This document shows positions 11,444 to 21,376 of a DNA stretch of 64,000 nucleotides, in pieces; within the stretch, counting starts at the first letter, position 1, and each line of letters begins with the position of its first letter. The DNA is from Aralia elata. Its lineage: Eukaryota > Streptophyta > Magnoliopsida > Apiales > Araliaceae. The stretch lies in contig CM068380.1 of NCBI GenBank assembly GCA_034770075.1, forward strand, positions 81,229,393 to 81,293,392, in the 5' to 3' direction. The notes under the pieces are model-generated. The model saw only the letters and a list, made by a program, of their open reading frames with translations, searched no databases and was not told the DNA's origin. A program made the translations under genes and the position numbers.

Positions 11444-12660
11444 ATGAAATTTCGTCCTCGAAATTGACGCACGTACCTGGCATTTCGAAGAGGTGAGGAT
11501 ACTTTGCTCTCATCTCGGATTCTAACTCCCAGGTCATTTCCTCAACATCATGGTTTCTCCATAAAACTTTAACTTGAGGTATAACCTTTGAGCGTAGAAT
11601 CTGCTCCTTCTTATCCAAGACTTTGACAGGTATCTCTTCGTACGTCAAATCCTCTGCTATCTCGTCTGGTTCTAACTCAATAATGTGGTTTGGATCTTTC
11701 ACATATTTACGTAGCATGGATATGTGAAAAACGTTATGAACACGAGACATGCTTGGCGGTTAAGGCGAGTCTGTAGGCCACAGTTCCTACTCGATCGAGG
11801 ATTATCAAATGGACCGATAATAAATCGAGGGTTAAGCTTTCCTCTCTTTCCGAATCGGCGTAACACCTTTCCACGGAGCAACACGTAAAAATACATGATC
11901 TCCGACATTGAATTCCTCGTCTCTTCGTATGAAGATCAGCATAACTCTTTTGTCGATCTTGAGCTGTTTGTATACGTTGCCGGATCATTTGGATCTTTTC
12001 CGTAGTCATACGTATCAACTCGGGTCCCAACAATTTTGCCCTCACCTACTTCATCCCAACATGCTGGAGATCGAACACCTTCGTCCATACAACGCCTCGA
12101 AGGGAGCCATGCCTATACTTGCTTGATAACTGTTGTTGTAAGAGAATTCCACCAATGGCAAGTATTTGTCCCAACTTCCTTTGAAGTCTAGTACACAGAG
12201 TCTTAATAGATCTTCGAGGGTTTGAATAGTCCTTTCCGATTGTCCGTCTGTCTGGGGATGGTATGCAGAACTGAATCGTAATTCAGTGCCCATAGCTTTT
12301 TGCAAGCTGACCCAAAATCGTGAAGTGAATCTAGGATCTCGATCAGAAACTATGGATACTGGCATGCCATGCAATCTCATAATCTCGCTAATATACAAAT
12401 TAGCAAGACGCTCGAGTGAATAGTTTTCTCGTATAGGCAAGAAATGAGCAGACTTGGTCAATCTATCTATAATGACCCAAATTGCGTCTAAGCCTTGAGA
12501 AACCTTGGGAAGACCTGTCACAAAATCCATGGTTGATGTGTTCCCACTTCCATTCTGGAATCTCAAGTGGTTGCAATGGACCCCTTGGTACTTGATGCTC
12601 CGCCTTGACACGTTGACAAGTTAAACATCCTTGCGATAAACTCTGCAATTTCTCTCTTCA
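11442..12660 (-). pseudogene. Chromovirus integrase with C-terminal chromodomain
   Basis: The zinc-binding HHCC spans the frame end near 12610-12740 (HNTPFAIHPGSTKMYRDLRH, then CLTCQ). The catalytic core is open at 12611-12051 with Asp in MDFVTGLPK, Asp in VSDRDPRFTS and Glu in GQSERTIQTLE. After a break, the C-terminal module (11750-11442) has VFHISMLRKYV and a chromodomain (IPQVKVLWRNHDVEEMTWE, then MRAKYPHLF). The chromodomain is thought to steer integration to marked heterochromatin. Here, however, the copy landed in a gene. Confidence 0.88.
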
Positions 12661-14160
12661 TATTGGTCCACCAAAATGTATGTCGAAGATCACGATACAT
12701 TTTGGTACTTCCAGGGTGGATTGCAAACGGTGTGTTGTGCGCCTCCATCATGATTTTGTATTTCAATTCAGGGTCGTTAGGAACACACAGTCTAGAGTTG
12801 ATTCGCAATATTCCTTCTTCGTCGACTCTTGCTTCTGGAATAGCACCTTCTTGTACCTTCTTTTTCATATTCATCAACTCTGGGTCTGTAACTTGAGCAG
12901 CTTTAATTTTGTCGATTAAAGCCGGTTCTACTTGTATATTTGCGACCTTCACGTGGGTGGTTCCTGGAGTCTTTAATTCTATCTCCATCTTTTGTAAATC
13001 ATCCAAAATGGGCTTTTGAGATGTCAATAACGCACTTGTACTTGCATATGATCTTCTACTCAATGCATCAGCTACTACGTTAGCCTTTCCAGGATGGTAC
13101 TGGATGGTATGATCGTAATCTTTCAACAGCTCGAGCCAACGCCGTTGTCGCATGTTGAGTTCCTTCTGGGGTTGAAGAAATATTTGAGACTTTTGTGGTC
13201 TGTATAGATCTCCACTTTCTCCCCCATACAAGTTAATGTCTCCAAATCTTCAACGCGAAAACAACTGCTGCCAACTCTAGATCATGAGTAGGATAATTCC
13301 TCTCATATTCCTTGAGTTGCCGAGACGCATAGGCTATAACCTTCCCATGTTGCATGAGAACACAACCTAGTCCTTTGTTTGAAAGCGTCGCTGTAGATGA
13401 CAAATCCTTCCGATCCTGAAGGTATTGCCAATACAGGTGCCTGAAATGAGCCTTCTTTTGAGTTCTTGAAAACTCTTCTCGCATTCTTACGCTCCATTTG
13501 AATGTTGTGCTTTTCCGAGTCAGTTGAGTTAATGGAACGGCTATTCCGAGAAAATCCTTCTAACGAAATCTCCGATAATAACCAGCTAGACCCAGAAAGC
13601 TTCGTACTTCGGTTACTGACTTGGGTTGTTCCCAATTTGATACTGCTTCAATCTTCGTCCGGGTCAAACCGAGATTCCTTCTTTAGAAACCAAGTGACCA
13701 AGGAATGCAACTTCCTCAAGCCAGAATTCACATTTTCTTCAACTTAGCATATTAACTTGTTTTCACGAAGTTTTTGGAGTATCAGCCTCAAGTGTTGCTC
13801 ATGATCTTCACGACTTTTAGAATATATGAGAATGTCATCAATGAAGACAACCACGAAATGATTCCAAATATTCTTTGAATATTCGGTTCATTCATATCCA
13901 TGAAAGCAGCAGGAGCATTAGTCAATCCAAAAGACATGACTAGGAATTCATAATGCCCGTACCGAGTTCTACAAGGCAGTCTTTGGAATGTCATCAGCTT
14001 TCACTTTCAACTGATGATATCCAGAAACGAAGATCGATCTTTGAAAAGAATTGAGCTCCTTGTAACTGGTCGAACAGGTCATCAATGCGAGGTATACGGG
14101 TACCTATTTTTAATGGTGACATGGTTTAACTCTCGATAGTCAATGCAAAGTCTCATACTC
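12660..14160 (-). pseudogene. Chromovirus reverse transcriptase and RNase H (frameshifted)
   Basis: RT continues from the gag-pro frame in pieces. TRYGHYEFLVMSFGLTNAPA is at about 13910-13975 and the catalytic loop region is at 13820-13850, where the DD-containing motif appears in a shifted frame. RNase H lies at 13484-13233 (TATLSNKGLGCVLMQ, VIAYASRQLKEYERNYPTHD). The connection to integrase follows with MRQRRWLELLKDYD, HPGKANVVADALSRR. There are at least four frame changes in 1.4 kb. All standard motifs can be recognised, so the damage is from small indels and not deletions. Confidence 0.8.
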
Positions 14161-16162
14161 CCGTCTTTCTTTCTTTACGAATATAAACAGGAGCACCCCA
14201 AGGCGATGTACTCGGACGTATGAAACCGCTGTCTAACAACTCCTGTAATTGGACCTTTAACTCTTGAAGTTCAATAGGGGCCATTCGATATGGGGTTTTG
14301 GAAATAGGTTTCGTACCGGGTTCAAGGTCGATACAAAATTCAATTTCACGGTCTGGGGGTAGGCCAGGAAGTTCTTCAGGAAATACGTCAGGGAACTCAT
14401 TAACAACAGAAATATTTTTCAAATCTGACGTACTTTTATTTAAATCCGTTACATGGGCTAAGAAGGCTTGACATCCGTTTTTCAATAAACGAATGGCTTT
14501 GTGACTAGAAATGATGGTTATTGATTTCAATGGTTTGGTTGCTTGAATTCGCATAATAGGTTGATTAGGAATATGAAAACTAATAACCTTACGAAAGCAA
14601 TCAATTTTAGCATGATGAACAGTTAACCAATAAATTCCTAATATCACATCAAATTCATGCATGTTCAAGGAGATAAGATCAACAGGTAATGTGAGGGTGC
14701 CGATTTGAACAAAGCAAGATTTATAGACCGTAGATGTAACGAATGTTTGCGCTAATGGTGTTTCGACAGATAAGTCAAAATCTAATTTTTCAGGAGTCAA
14801 ATTCAAGCGTTGAGCACATGTTGGTGAAATAAAAGAGTGTAGGGTAGAACCAGTATCTAATAAGGCATAGACTTCATAAGAGTTAATAAGTAGTTTACCC
14901 GTTATAACCTCGTTCGAATTCTGCGCTTTTTGTGACGTCACAACAAAAGCTCTCCCCTGGACCACGGACTTTGACTTGTCCGTGACCGCCTTCGGTGTCA
15001 TCATCGCAGCTGGACTTGACTTCGCTGCATGACAAAAGCGAGCTATATGGCCTTCCTTTCCACAATTGTAACATACTTGGGATGGCGCTTGTGTACAATT
15101 TGGACTGATGTGTCCTTCCTTCCCACACCTGAAACATCTAACAGATGGTCGTTCTCCTTCCTTCGAAACTGGTACTGGTGTTGGTACTGACGTTGGTGCC
15201 TTTCCATGGTTGTTGTTGAATCTCCTCTTCTTGGAATTGTTGCCACTTGACTCACTCCTTCTGTTATCCGGGCCAGGATTACCACCGAAGTGGTTACCAT
15301 TTCCGGTGTTGTGATTCCCTCCTCGCTGATTATCATTATTTCGATAATTGCTGCCACCATTACGATTATTACCATGATTTTGCTCTCGTGGTTGGGTGTT
15401 GCTTCCTGGATGTAGTAGTCCTCTTTCCTGCTCCACTACTTGAGCCCTATCCACAGCATCTGCGTATATACAAATTTTATGAGAAACGAGATATTGGCGA
15501 ATCTCTGGTTTCAAACCTCGTAGGAACATTTGTGTCATCCGTTTCTCAGTGTTCCACCAAATGGGATGCAAAACGCGACAGCTCAGCGAAACTTGGCTTC
15601 GTACTGTGACACCGTCATGTTGTTCTGTTCCAGTTTGATGAATTCTACCTCCTTCATATGACGAATACTTTCCGGGAAATACTTCTCGTTAAATAATTCC
15701 TGGAACTGGACCCAAGACATCTCAAGTGCCGAGCGATGGGTACGTTTCACTGATTCCCACCAATGATCTGCTTCTCCTCGCAACATGAAGGTGGCAAAAG
15801 AAACCTTTTGGTCGTCCGTGCAACGCAGTACATCAAATATCTTCGTTAATTGTTTAAGCCATGACTCTGCCTTGAGTGGATCTGGCTTGCCGAAAAATTC
15901 AGGTGGTCCCAATTCTTTGAACTGCTTGGCAGTGACCATCCGTACATTATCAACGTTTCTTCTGCCAGTATTGTAGACAGGAGCTCTTCTCGCCTGGTTC
16001 TGCATGTATTGCATGAAGTTCCTAAAAAAATTCATCATTCATCCGGTTGTTAGCATCATGATTAGCATCATGGTGTTCTGAGTTTGCACCCGTATTATTT
16101 GTGGCTTCCTGGTTTTCAGCCACAATAGTCTCATAGTGAATCTCTTGGTTTTCAGATGCCAT
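14153..16162 (-). pseudogene. Chromovirus gag and protease
   Basis: The likely start is an ATG at 16162 (ASENQEIHYE...). A run of seven A (16024-16030) shifts the frame, after which gag continues 16038-15583 with the retrotransposon gag domain (FFGKPDP, ESWLKQLTKIFD, ADHWWESV, FNEKYFP). A further break near 15575 leads into a 472-codon frame (15571-14153). That frame carries a Gln/Asn/Gly-rich linker, two CCHC zinc knuckles (CFRCGKEGHISPNC, CYNCGKEGHIARFC), a retropepsin site (ALLDTGST) and the start of reverse transcriptase (GFIRPSTSPWGAPV). Removing two single-base shifts would join everything. The zinc knuckles bind the genomic RNA. Confidence 0.85.
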
Positions 16163-16347
16163 TCTGAAATGTGATCACAAAACAAAGATTAGTTAAAGAA
16201 ATAGACATGCAACATCTTGTCCCTATAACCAAACCAATTACTTAAATAACCAAAAATAGCTTAGGTAGGACACACTAGCAAAGGATTTTACTCGTCTCTC
16301 CCCTCCTAGTTCTAATCCCAGATCTCTACCAGAGATCATATCCCTAA

Positions 16348-16359
16348 GCTCTGATACCA
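16348..16359 (-). other. Primer binding site of the chromovirus
   Basis: Minus strand TGGTATCAGAGC, two bases from the LTR end (16362). It is complementary to the 3' end of initiator tRNA-Met, the usual primer for plant chromoviruses. Confidence 0.9.
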
Positions 16360-17000
16360 ACTGTGACGCCCCCAAAATAGGTCCACACAACCCATTTTGA
16401 GTCGCCAATAACATTCTACAAAATACAAATACAAATACGAATTTTCCCATTTACAACTAATATTTGTCGTGCAAAATACGACCACACACATACTGTGACT
16501 TCCATACAAATATCGTACCGTATGGTACCACAGTATCCAAACCCAAATTATTACAATGCCGTAAAAAGACGGCAACACATGTTTAAAGTCTTCAGTAACA
16601 GTTATTATTAAACTATGCCATCACTTGATGAGGACAACCACTAACTTGAACCATCACTCCACTCCCCGGCTAGTCCCAGCTACATTTTCCTTTCCTGAGA
16701 ATGGGACAAAACTGAAAAGGGTGAGCTTAAATAGCCCAGTAAGAAATATCATGACTAAGATAATGAAGAATAAAAATTATCTTTAGTCTTCAACAATAAT
16801 AAATCAGAGATTTAAAGATATAATAATTGTTCAACAACAACAATTGCAGCGGAACAAACAATCCATTAGAAGAGTCAAGTAGATTATAATATCTACCATA
16901 TTCTATAAAATTAAAGGATCACCACCAATATTTTATCCCTGTAACACCAATCAACAATTCCTGTTTATGAACATCCAAATCAACAGTTTATATTCAACAG

Positions 17001-17215
17001 CCTCTCTTTGCACTACGTGCCAAAGATATTTATTTGTAACATCACCGGTCATGATCATGCCAAACGCCAGTTCATCTTTGCACTACGGCCAAAGAGAATT
17101 TTCACCATACGCCTTTGTTTGTAACACAAAAAGTCATGATTATACCAATACACAGTTTGGTCAAAATCATGTCACGCCAGTTCATCTTTGCACTACGGGC
17201 CAAAGAGAACTATCA
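17001..17215. repeat. Tandem array 1 in chromovirus LTR
   Basis: A motif containing TTTGCACTACG followed by GCCAAAGA repeats with starts at 17007, 17077 and 17187 (spacing 70 and 110). Units also share a GTAACA...TCATGAT part. It lies in the transcribed leader of the element. Confidence 0.7.
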
Positions 17216-17639
17216 CCACAATTTAAATATGAGGATGAGGATGATGACAATGATACAGTGAGATCAAGGATAAGAAAAGCTTTATAATTTAATCAGTATC
17301 AAAGATTGACCAAATTGCCAACACGATAACTAAATTGTGGAGTCAAATTCAAGAATGATATTCAAGAAATTATTTCATGCTTCAACTATAACGTATAGAA
17401 AGATTCAAGTGAAAAGATAGTAGATGAAGCACAAACTATTAAGGATATTCTACTAATTTTCAGGGATTTTCTCCATTTAAAAATAAGGTTTTGGAAACAA
17501 ATAAGGATTTCTTATCATAAATGGAGAAATGTGAAAGAAAAAGATATCCCTTAAAGAGTACAAAAGAAATGATAAGTTATATGAGTATAACAGAATATAT
17601 GAAACTGCAATGGATTTTCACCTGTCATGCGATAATTCG

Positions 17640-17885
17640 CGTAGACAGATTATTTCCACAACAGGTTAATAAGTAATGAATACGACGGGTTATTCACCAG
17701 GTATGCGTCAATCCGCACGAACAGGTTATACCCACAGATTAATAAGGAATGAATACAGAAGGGTATTCACCAGGTACGACACTCGTACTTACAGGTTATT
17801 CCCACAGAGTAATAAGGAATGAATACAAAAGGATATTCACCAGGCATGCGTCATACCGCACGGACAGGTTATCCCCATAAATTAA
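17640..17885. repeat. Tandem array 2 in chromovirus LTR
   Basis: About 3.5 copies of a 70-73 bp unit with ACAGGTTATtCCCACAG, AATAAGGAATGAATAC and TATTCACCAGG. The AATAAG anchor occurs at 17668, 17741 and 17811. Copies differ by a few bases, so the array predates this insertion. Confidence 0.8.
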
Positions 17886-18139
17886 TAACAACTTTTATGA
17901 GTATAATATCACTTACGAACATGAAAGCAAATGATATTATATATGAGTATGAAAGAAATGATATTCCCTACCTTCGTTAACTGGATGTTACTTTCTATGA
18001 AGTTTACTAACTTCGGATAATACTAGTATTCTCACAAATACTCACAATAGCCTAGCACACTAAGAGAACTTCAGAAATTTAGAGAGAGGGAGGAAGTATA
18101 AGCAATGAAGGTGTGAAAATTTCTTAAGCAAACTCTCCC

Positions 18140-18147
18140 TATTTATA
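18140..18147 (-). promoter_or_regulatory. TATA box of the chromovirus 5' LTR
   Basis: Minus strand TCCTATAAATAGGGAGAG, a strong plant TATA context. Both the element and the upstream FAR1-like gene are transcribed leftwards, so this promoter reads into the element body, away from FAR1. Confidence 0.65.
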
Positions 18148-19025
18148 GGAAAATCAAGGTGAGGGCATTTTGGTCTTTTCCCCATATTCTTTTAATATTA
18201 TCCATCCATTTTTTCTTCCATTAATATCATCCATTCCATTTTTTCTTCCATTAATATCATCCATCCATTTATTCAAAAAGATTAATCCATTATCAAAAGA
18301 TAATTCCATTATCAAAAGATAATTCCATTTTTCTGTATTATTGTGTTAAATGTATTAATATCACAGATAGCATATACTCGCAATACTGACAACCAGATTA
18401 TTCCCAGGAAAGAGGGGGCCTTCCATAAAAATGGCGCGCAATTAAAATAACCCCTTTCCTTGACAGAATTTCTAGACATTGTCGATAATGCTAAAATATC
18501 CTATCAAATGATATAAGTTACAGTGTCGTGACAAATAGTAAAATATATTATGCAGATGCTAATTAACAATTATTGAATCAAGATACTATGCAATTGCTAC
18601 TTTATCAATTATTGAATCAATAATATAAAACACTGTGCAACATCGTGAGCTACTGTGGAATACCGTGTGCTACTGTGGAGTAACGCGTTTTACTGTTCTT
18701 TTTATCACCGGGTATTTTAACAGTTATCGGTTAAAGTTTTGCCGCTAATTTCTATCACTTTCTATATCCGACAGTTAACCCGTTGTGGGGCCCACTATCA
18801 TTGACAATATTGCCATTTCGGCGCCGTCGTACGGTACCGAATATAATATTCTCCGACAGAAAGAATATTTCTCGACAAAAGGAATATTCCCCGACATACT
18901 ATTTATCAGATAATTTACATATAACACCCTTAACTATCATTTATAACAATTAAGCACTTCACTATTTAGAAAAATAATCATAAAGAAAATAATAAATTTT
19001 TATTTCATAAATTCGGGGTCTTATA

Positions 19026-20543
19026 GTAAATATTAACCATTTGCAACAAAAAATCATGCTCCAATATCACCTTAGGCGTTTCAATCTTGTCTTTGTTCTC
19101 AGCTACCAACTCTTGATGACGTTGGTACGCAAGTCCCCTGCCAAACTGAATCATAAAATCAAACAATGATAAACGCTTGTTCACAAACCTCTTAAAAAAT
19201 GCATGAGAGCTTTCTGCTCGCTGACTACTTGACATATTGGCCGAAAAAACATGATTCAAATGAGCAGGCACCCATTTTGAGCGAATCTCATACATTGACT
19301 TTAGCCATTTATTGTCACTTAACCCACTTCTCCCAACAAGCTCCAACCACTTTGAGTCAAACTCTTCCTTCAGTTCTGACTTCCATATGCAATCTGAAAA
19401 CTCTGAATAGTAGTGGTTATACTTAACCGAATCTAACTTTTCTGAAAACTTTGTTAAAATGTGCCAACTACAATACCTGTGATAAGTATTCGAAAGAATT
19501 TCAGATATTGCATTTGTCATTGCTGGATCTTGGTCAGTGATAATAATCTTTGGAGCATCACCAGGCATAGCTTCTAGAAATTGCTTGAAAAGCCAAATAA
19601 ATGAATCTATTGTCTCATCAGATAAAAAAGCACAAGCGAATACAATTGTCTGGCCATGATTATTGACCCCCACAAATGGTGCAAATATCATTCCATAACG
19701 ATTGGTGTTGTATGTGGTATCAAATATTACTACATCGCCAAAAAAGTTATAAGCCCGTCTAGATGTTCCATCAGCCCAAAAACAACAAGTGATATGTTTT
19801 TCCTCATCTGCCTCAATTTTAAAAGTAAACGAAGGATTCTTGTCTTGTTCAATTTTAAAATACTCAAACAATAAATCTCCATCGTGGCCACTCATCTCTA
19901 TACGTCTATCCCTTTCATAGTTATATAAATCTGTTTGTGTACAACCAATATTTTCTATCCCTCCCGCTTGCACTGCAAGAAAATTGAACTGTTGATGTGA
20001 GGGTATATTTACCATGCTAAGTTGTTCAGACAAACATTTGTGGGCAATAGAAATAGAACGGTGAGATCTTAACAAAAATGTTCTACTTGGGGTGGACAAT
20101 GGGTGGCTATGCCCTTCAACAAATACACTAACAACATACAACCCAACTTTTGACATCAAGAAAGCAATTTTAGCCAAACAACACTCTTTTATTGACCCTC
20201 GACGCCTTTGTTTAGGCTCTTCTTGAACTACCAAACCCTTTCCTTCTTTATAACAAACAAATTCCTTCCTTATTATTATACCATCTTTCTTCCTTTCACA
20301 ATTAGCTCGAATACTAAATCCAGATTCTTTCGCATATGTGTTGTAAAATTTTTTAGCATCCTCTATTGTTGTAAATTCTTGGTCTTTTCTTGGCTTCAAT
20401 TCTTCTCTCACTTGAGGATAATAAATGTGATCTGACTCTTCAATTTCATCCCAACCCCTCCCTACATTATCAAAGGAAAAACTTGCACAACTCCTTACCA
20501 TATCATTCTCACAACTCTTTGACTCCAAATTCATATCTTCCAT
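19026..20543 (-). pseudogene. FAR1-like gene, 3' part removed by retrotransposon insertion
   Basis: The ATG is at 20543, just downstream of a TTACAG acceptor (20554-20556) of a 5' UTR intron whose donor is near 20828. About 506 native residues remain. They include an acidic N-terminus, a FAR1 zinc-finger DNA-binding domain (residues about 57-150, with C97, C121 and the HSH near 145), and a MULE-type transposase-derived domain (about 269-370) with FDTTYN (Asp275) and ITDQDPAM (Asp337). FAR1/FRS proteins are transcription factors domesticated from Mutator transposases. At 19025/19026 the chromovirus LTR begins, so the frame gains six LTR-coded residues (YKTPNL) and stops at 19005. The SWIM zinc finger expected about 50-100 residues further on is missing. 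The rest of the gene should lie beyond the retrotransposon nest. A truncated protein could still be made, so 'pseudogene' is an inference. Confidence 0.85.
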
Positions 20544-21376
20544 TTCAATTTGGCTGTAATAATCAATAAACAAATACTAATTTTAGCATAAGCCCTAATT
20601 TTAACATAAAAGAGGACCCCCCAATTTAAACACTAAATAATTAAAGAAGAACAAACCCAAATAATCTTTAAATTTAGGCATGAATTTAATTATAACGAAA
20701 AATACAAAAAATAAAAAATAAAAAATCTTGATGTCTTTAGTTCGTCAGAAAGAATACCAAAAATGATTATTCTTTTTTTATTTACTAAAAAACAAATTGA
20801 TAGAAAGGATGAAGTTTATATGTTTACCTTTATAATTTGAGAAATCAACCCAAGTACCAGATGAGACTGCAAAATTGAACAAATTAAAAAAAAAGAATTA
20901 CATATTAGAATCCTAGAATACGTCAATAAAATGCAAGTGAGTTCCCAATTAGCTGAAACTTACTCTTCCTTCAAGGAGGTTTTGGGTGCCGATGTTAACT
21001 GCTCTGCATAAGCATAACCTTTGCAGAGTTGAAGCAAAGTGATTAAGATGAGAGAGAGAAATAGTTGGTGGGTTCCTTAATGTGGTAGATAAAGATAGTG
21101 CGCAACAAAACAGAAAGTTGCTAATTATTACTAAACTATTATAACCCATGAAAATTGTTATTCCATCATTCCATGTGGCTAGGCAATACTGCTAAACAAT
21201 ATATATTTAAACAAAGGCGGAGAGAGAGTGAATGAGAGAGAGATGAGAGAGAGTGAATGGACTGATTATTTATTCGTGTTAAGTCTCGTTCGTTAATTCG
21301 TGTTCGTGGGAGAAAGTCACTGTATATATATATATATATATATATAGCATATGGTATGGGGTGAGTTTGAGAACCA
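20544..21376. other. 5' UTR/intron of FAR1-like gene and divergent promoter region
   Basis: The minus strand carries a possible 5' UTR intron (donor AAG|GTAAAC near 20828, acceptor near 20554) and upstream exon sequence up to about 21150. An (AT)n tract is at 21322-21346. The FAR1-like gene (left) and the DUF1666 gene (right) diverge from here, so the 21100-21376 stretch is likely a shared promoter region. I see no conserved motif in it. Confidence 0.5.

Larger units (their letters stand above)
10595..19025 (-). mobile_element. Chromodomain Ty3/gypsy chromovirus (Tekay/Del type), interrupted by the Tat element
   Basis: The element has two LTRs with near-identical shared sequence (10595-11430 partial, 16362-19025 complete), PBS 16348-16359, polypurine tract 11431-11443, and gag, protease, RT, RNase H, integrase and chromodomain in chromovirus order on the minus strand. 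A C-terminal chromodomain and a TGGTATCAGAGC primer site are standard for plant chromoviruses. The left LTR is cut by the Tat insertion at 10595, and the rest of it should be beyond the Tat element off the left edge. The internal region is 4.9 kb, with several single-base frameshifts. Confidence 0.92.
16362..19025 (-). repeat. 5' LTR of the chromovirus (complete)
   Basis: Starts TGTGACGCCCCC after the PBS and ends at ...GGGGTCTTATA at the FAR1 junction. The other LTR ends TTACA, so this copy has a C-to-T change in its terminal CA (minus strand TATAAG, not TGTAAG). Length is 2664 bp. A TATA box on the minus strand at 18140-18147 (CTATAAATAGGG) puts the start near 18110, leaving about 0.9 kb of U3 and an unusually long transcribed part of about 1.7 kb, which contains two tandem arrays (17001-17215 and 17640-17885). 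Confidence 0.9.

Noticed and set aside
16967..17287. Plus-strand open frame of 106 codons
   Set aside because: It lies in the tandem array of the chromovirus LTR. Its repeats (LHYGQ/SLHYG-like) come from the DNA repeat, with no protein family.
16990..17890. CRISPR-like regular repeats
   Set aside because: Units are long, spacers are not unique, and the region is inside a plant LTR.
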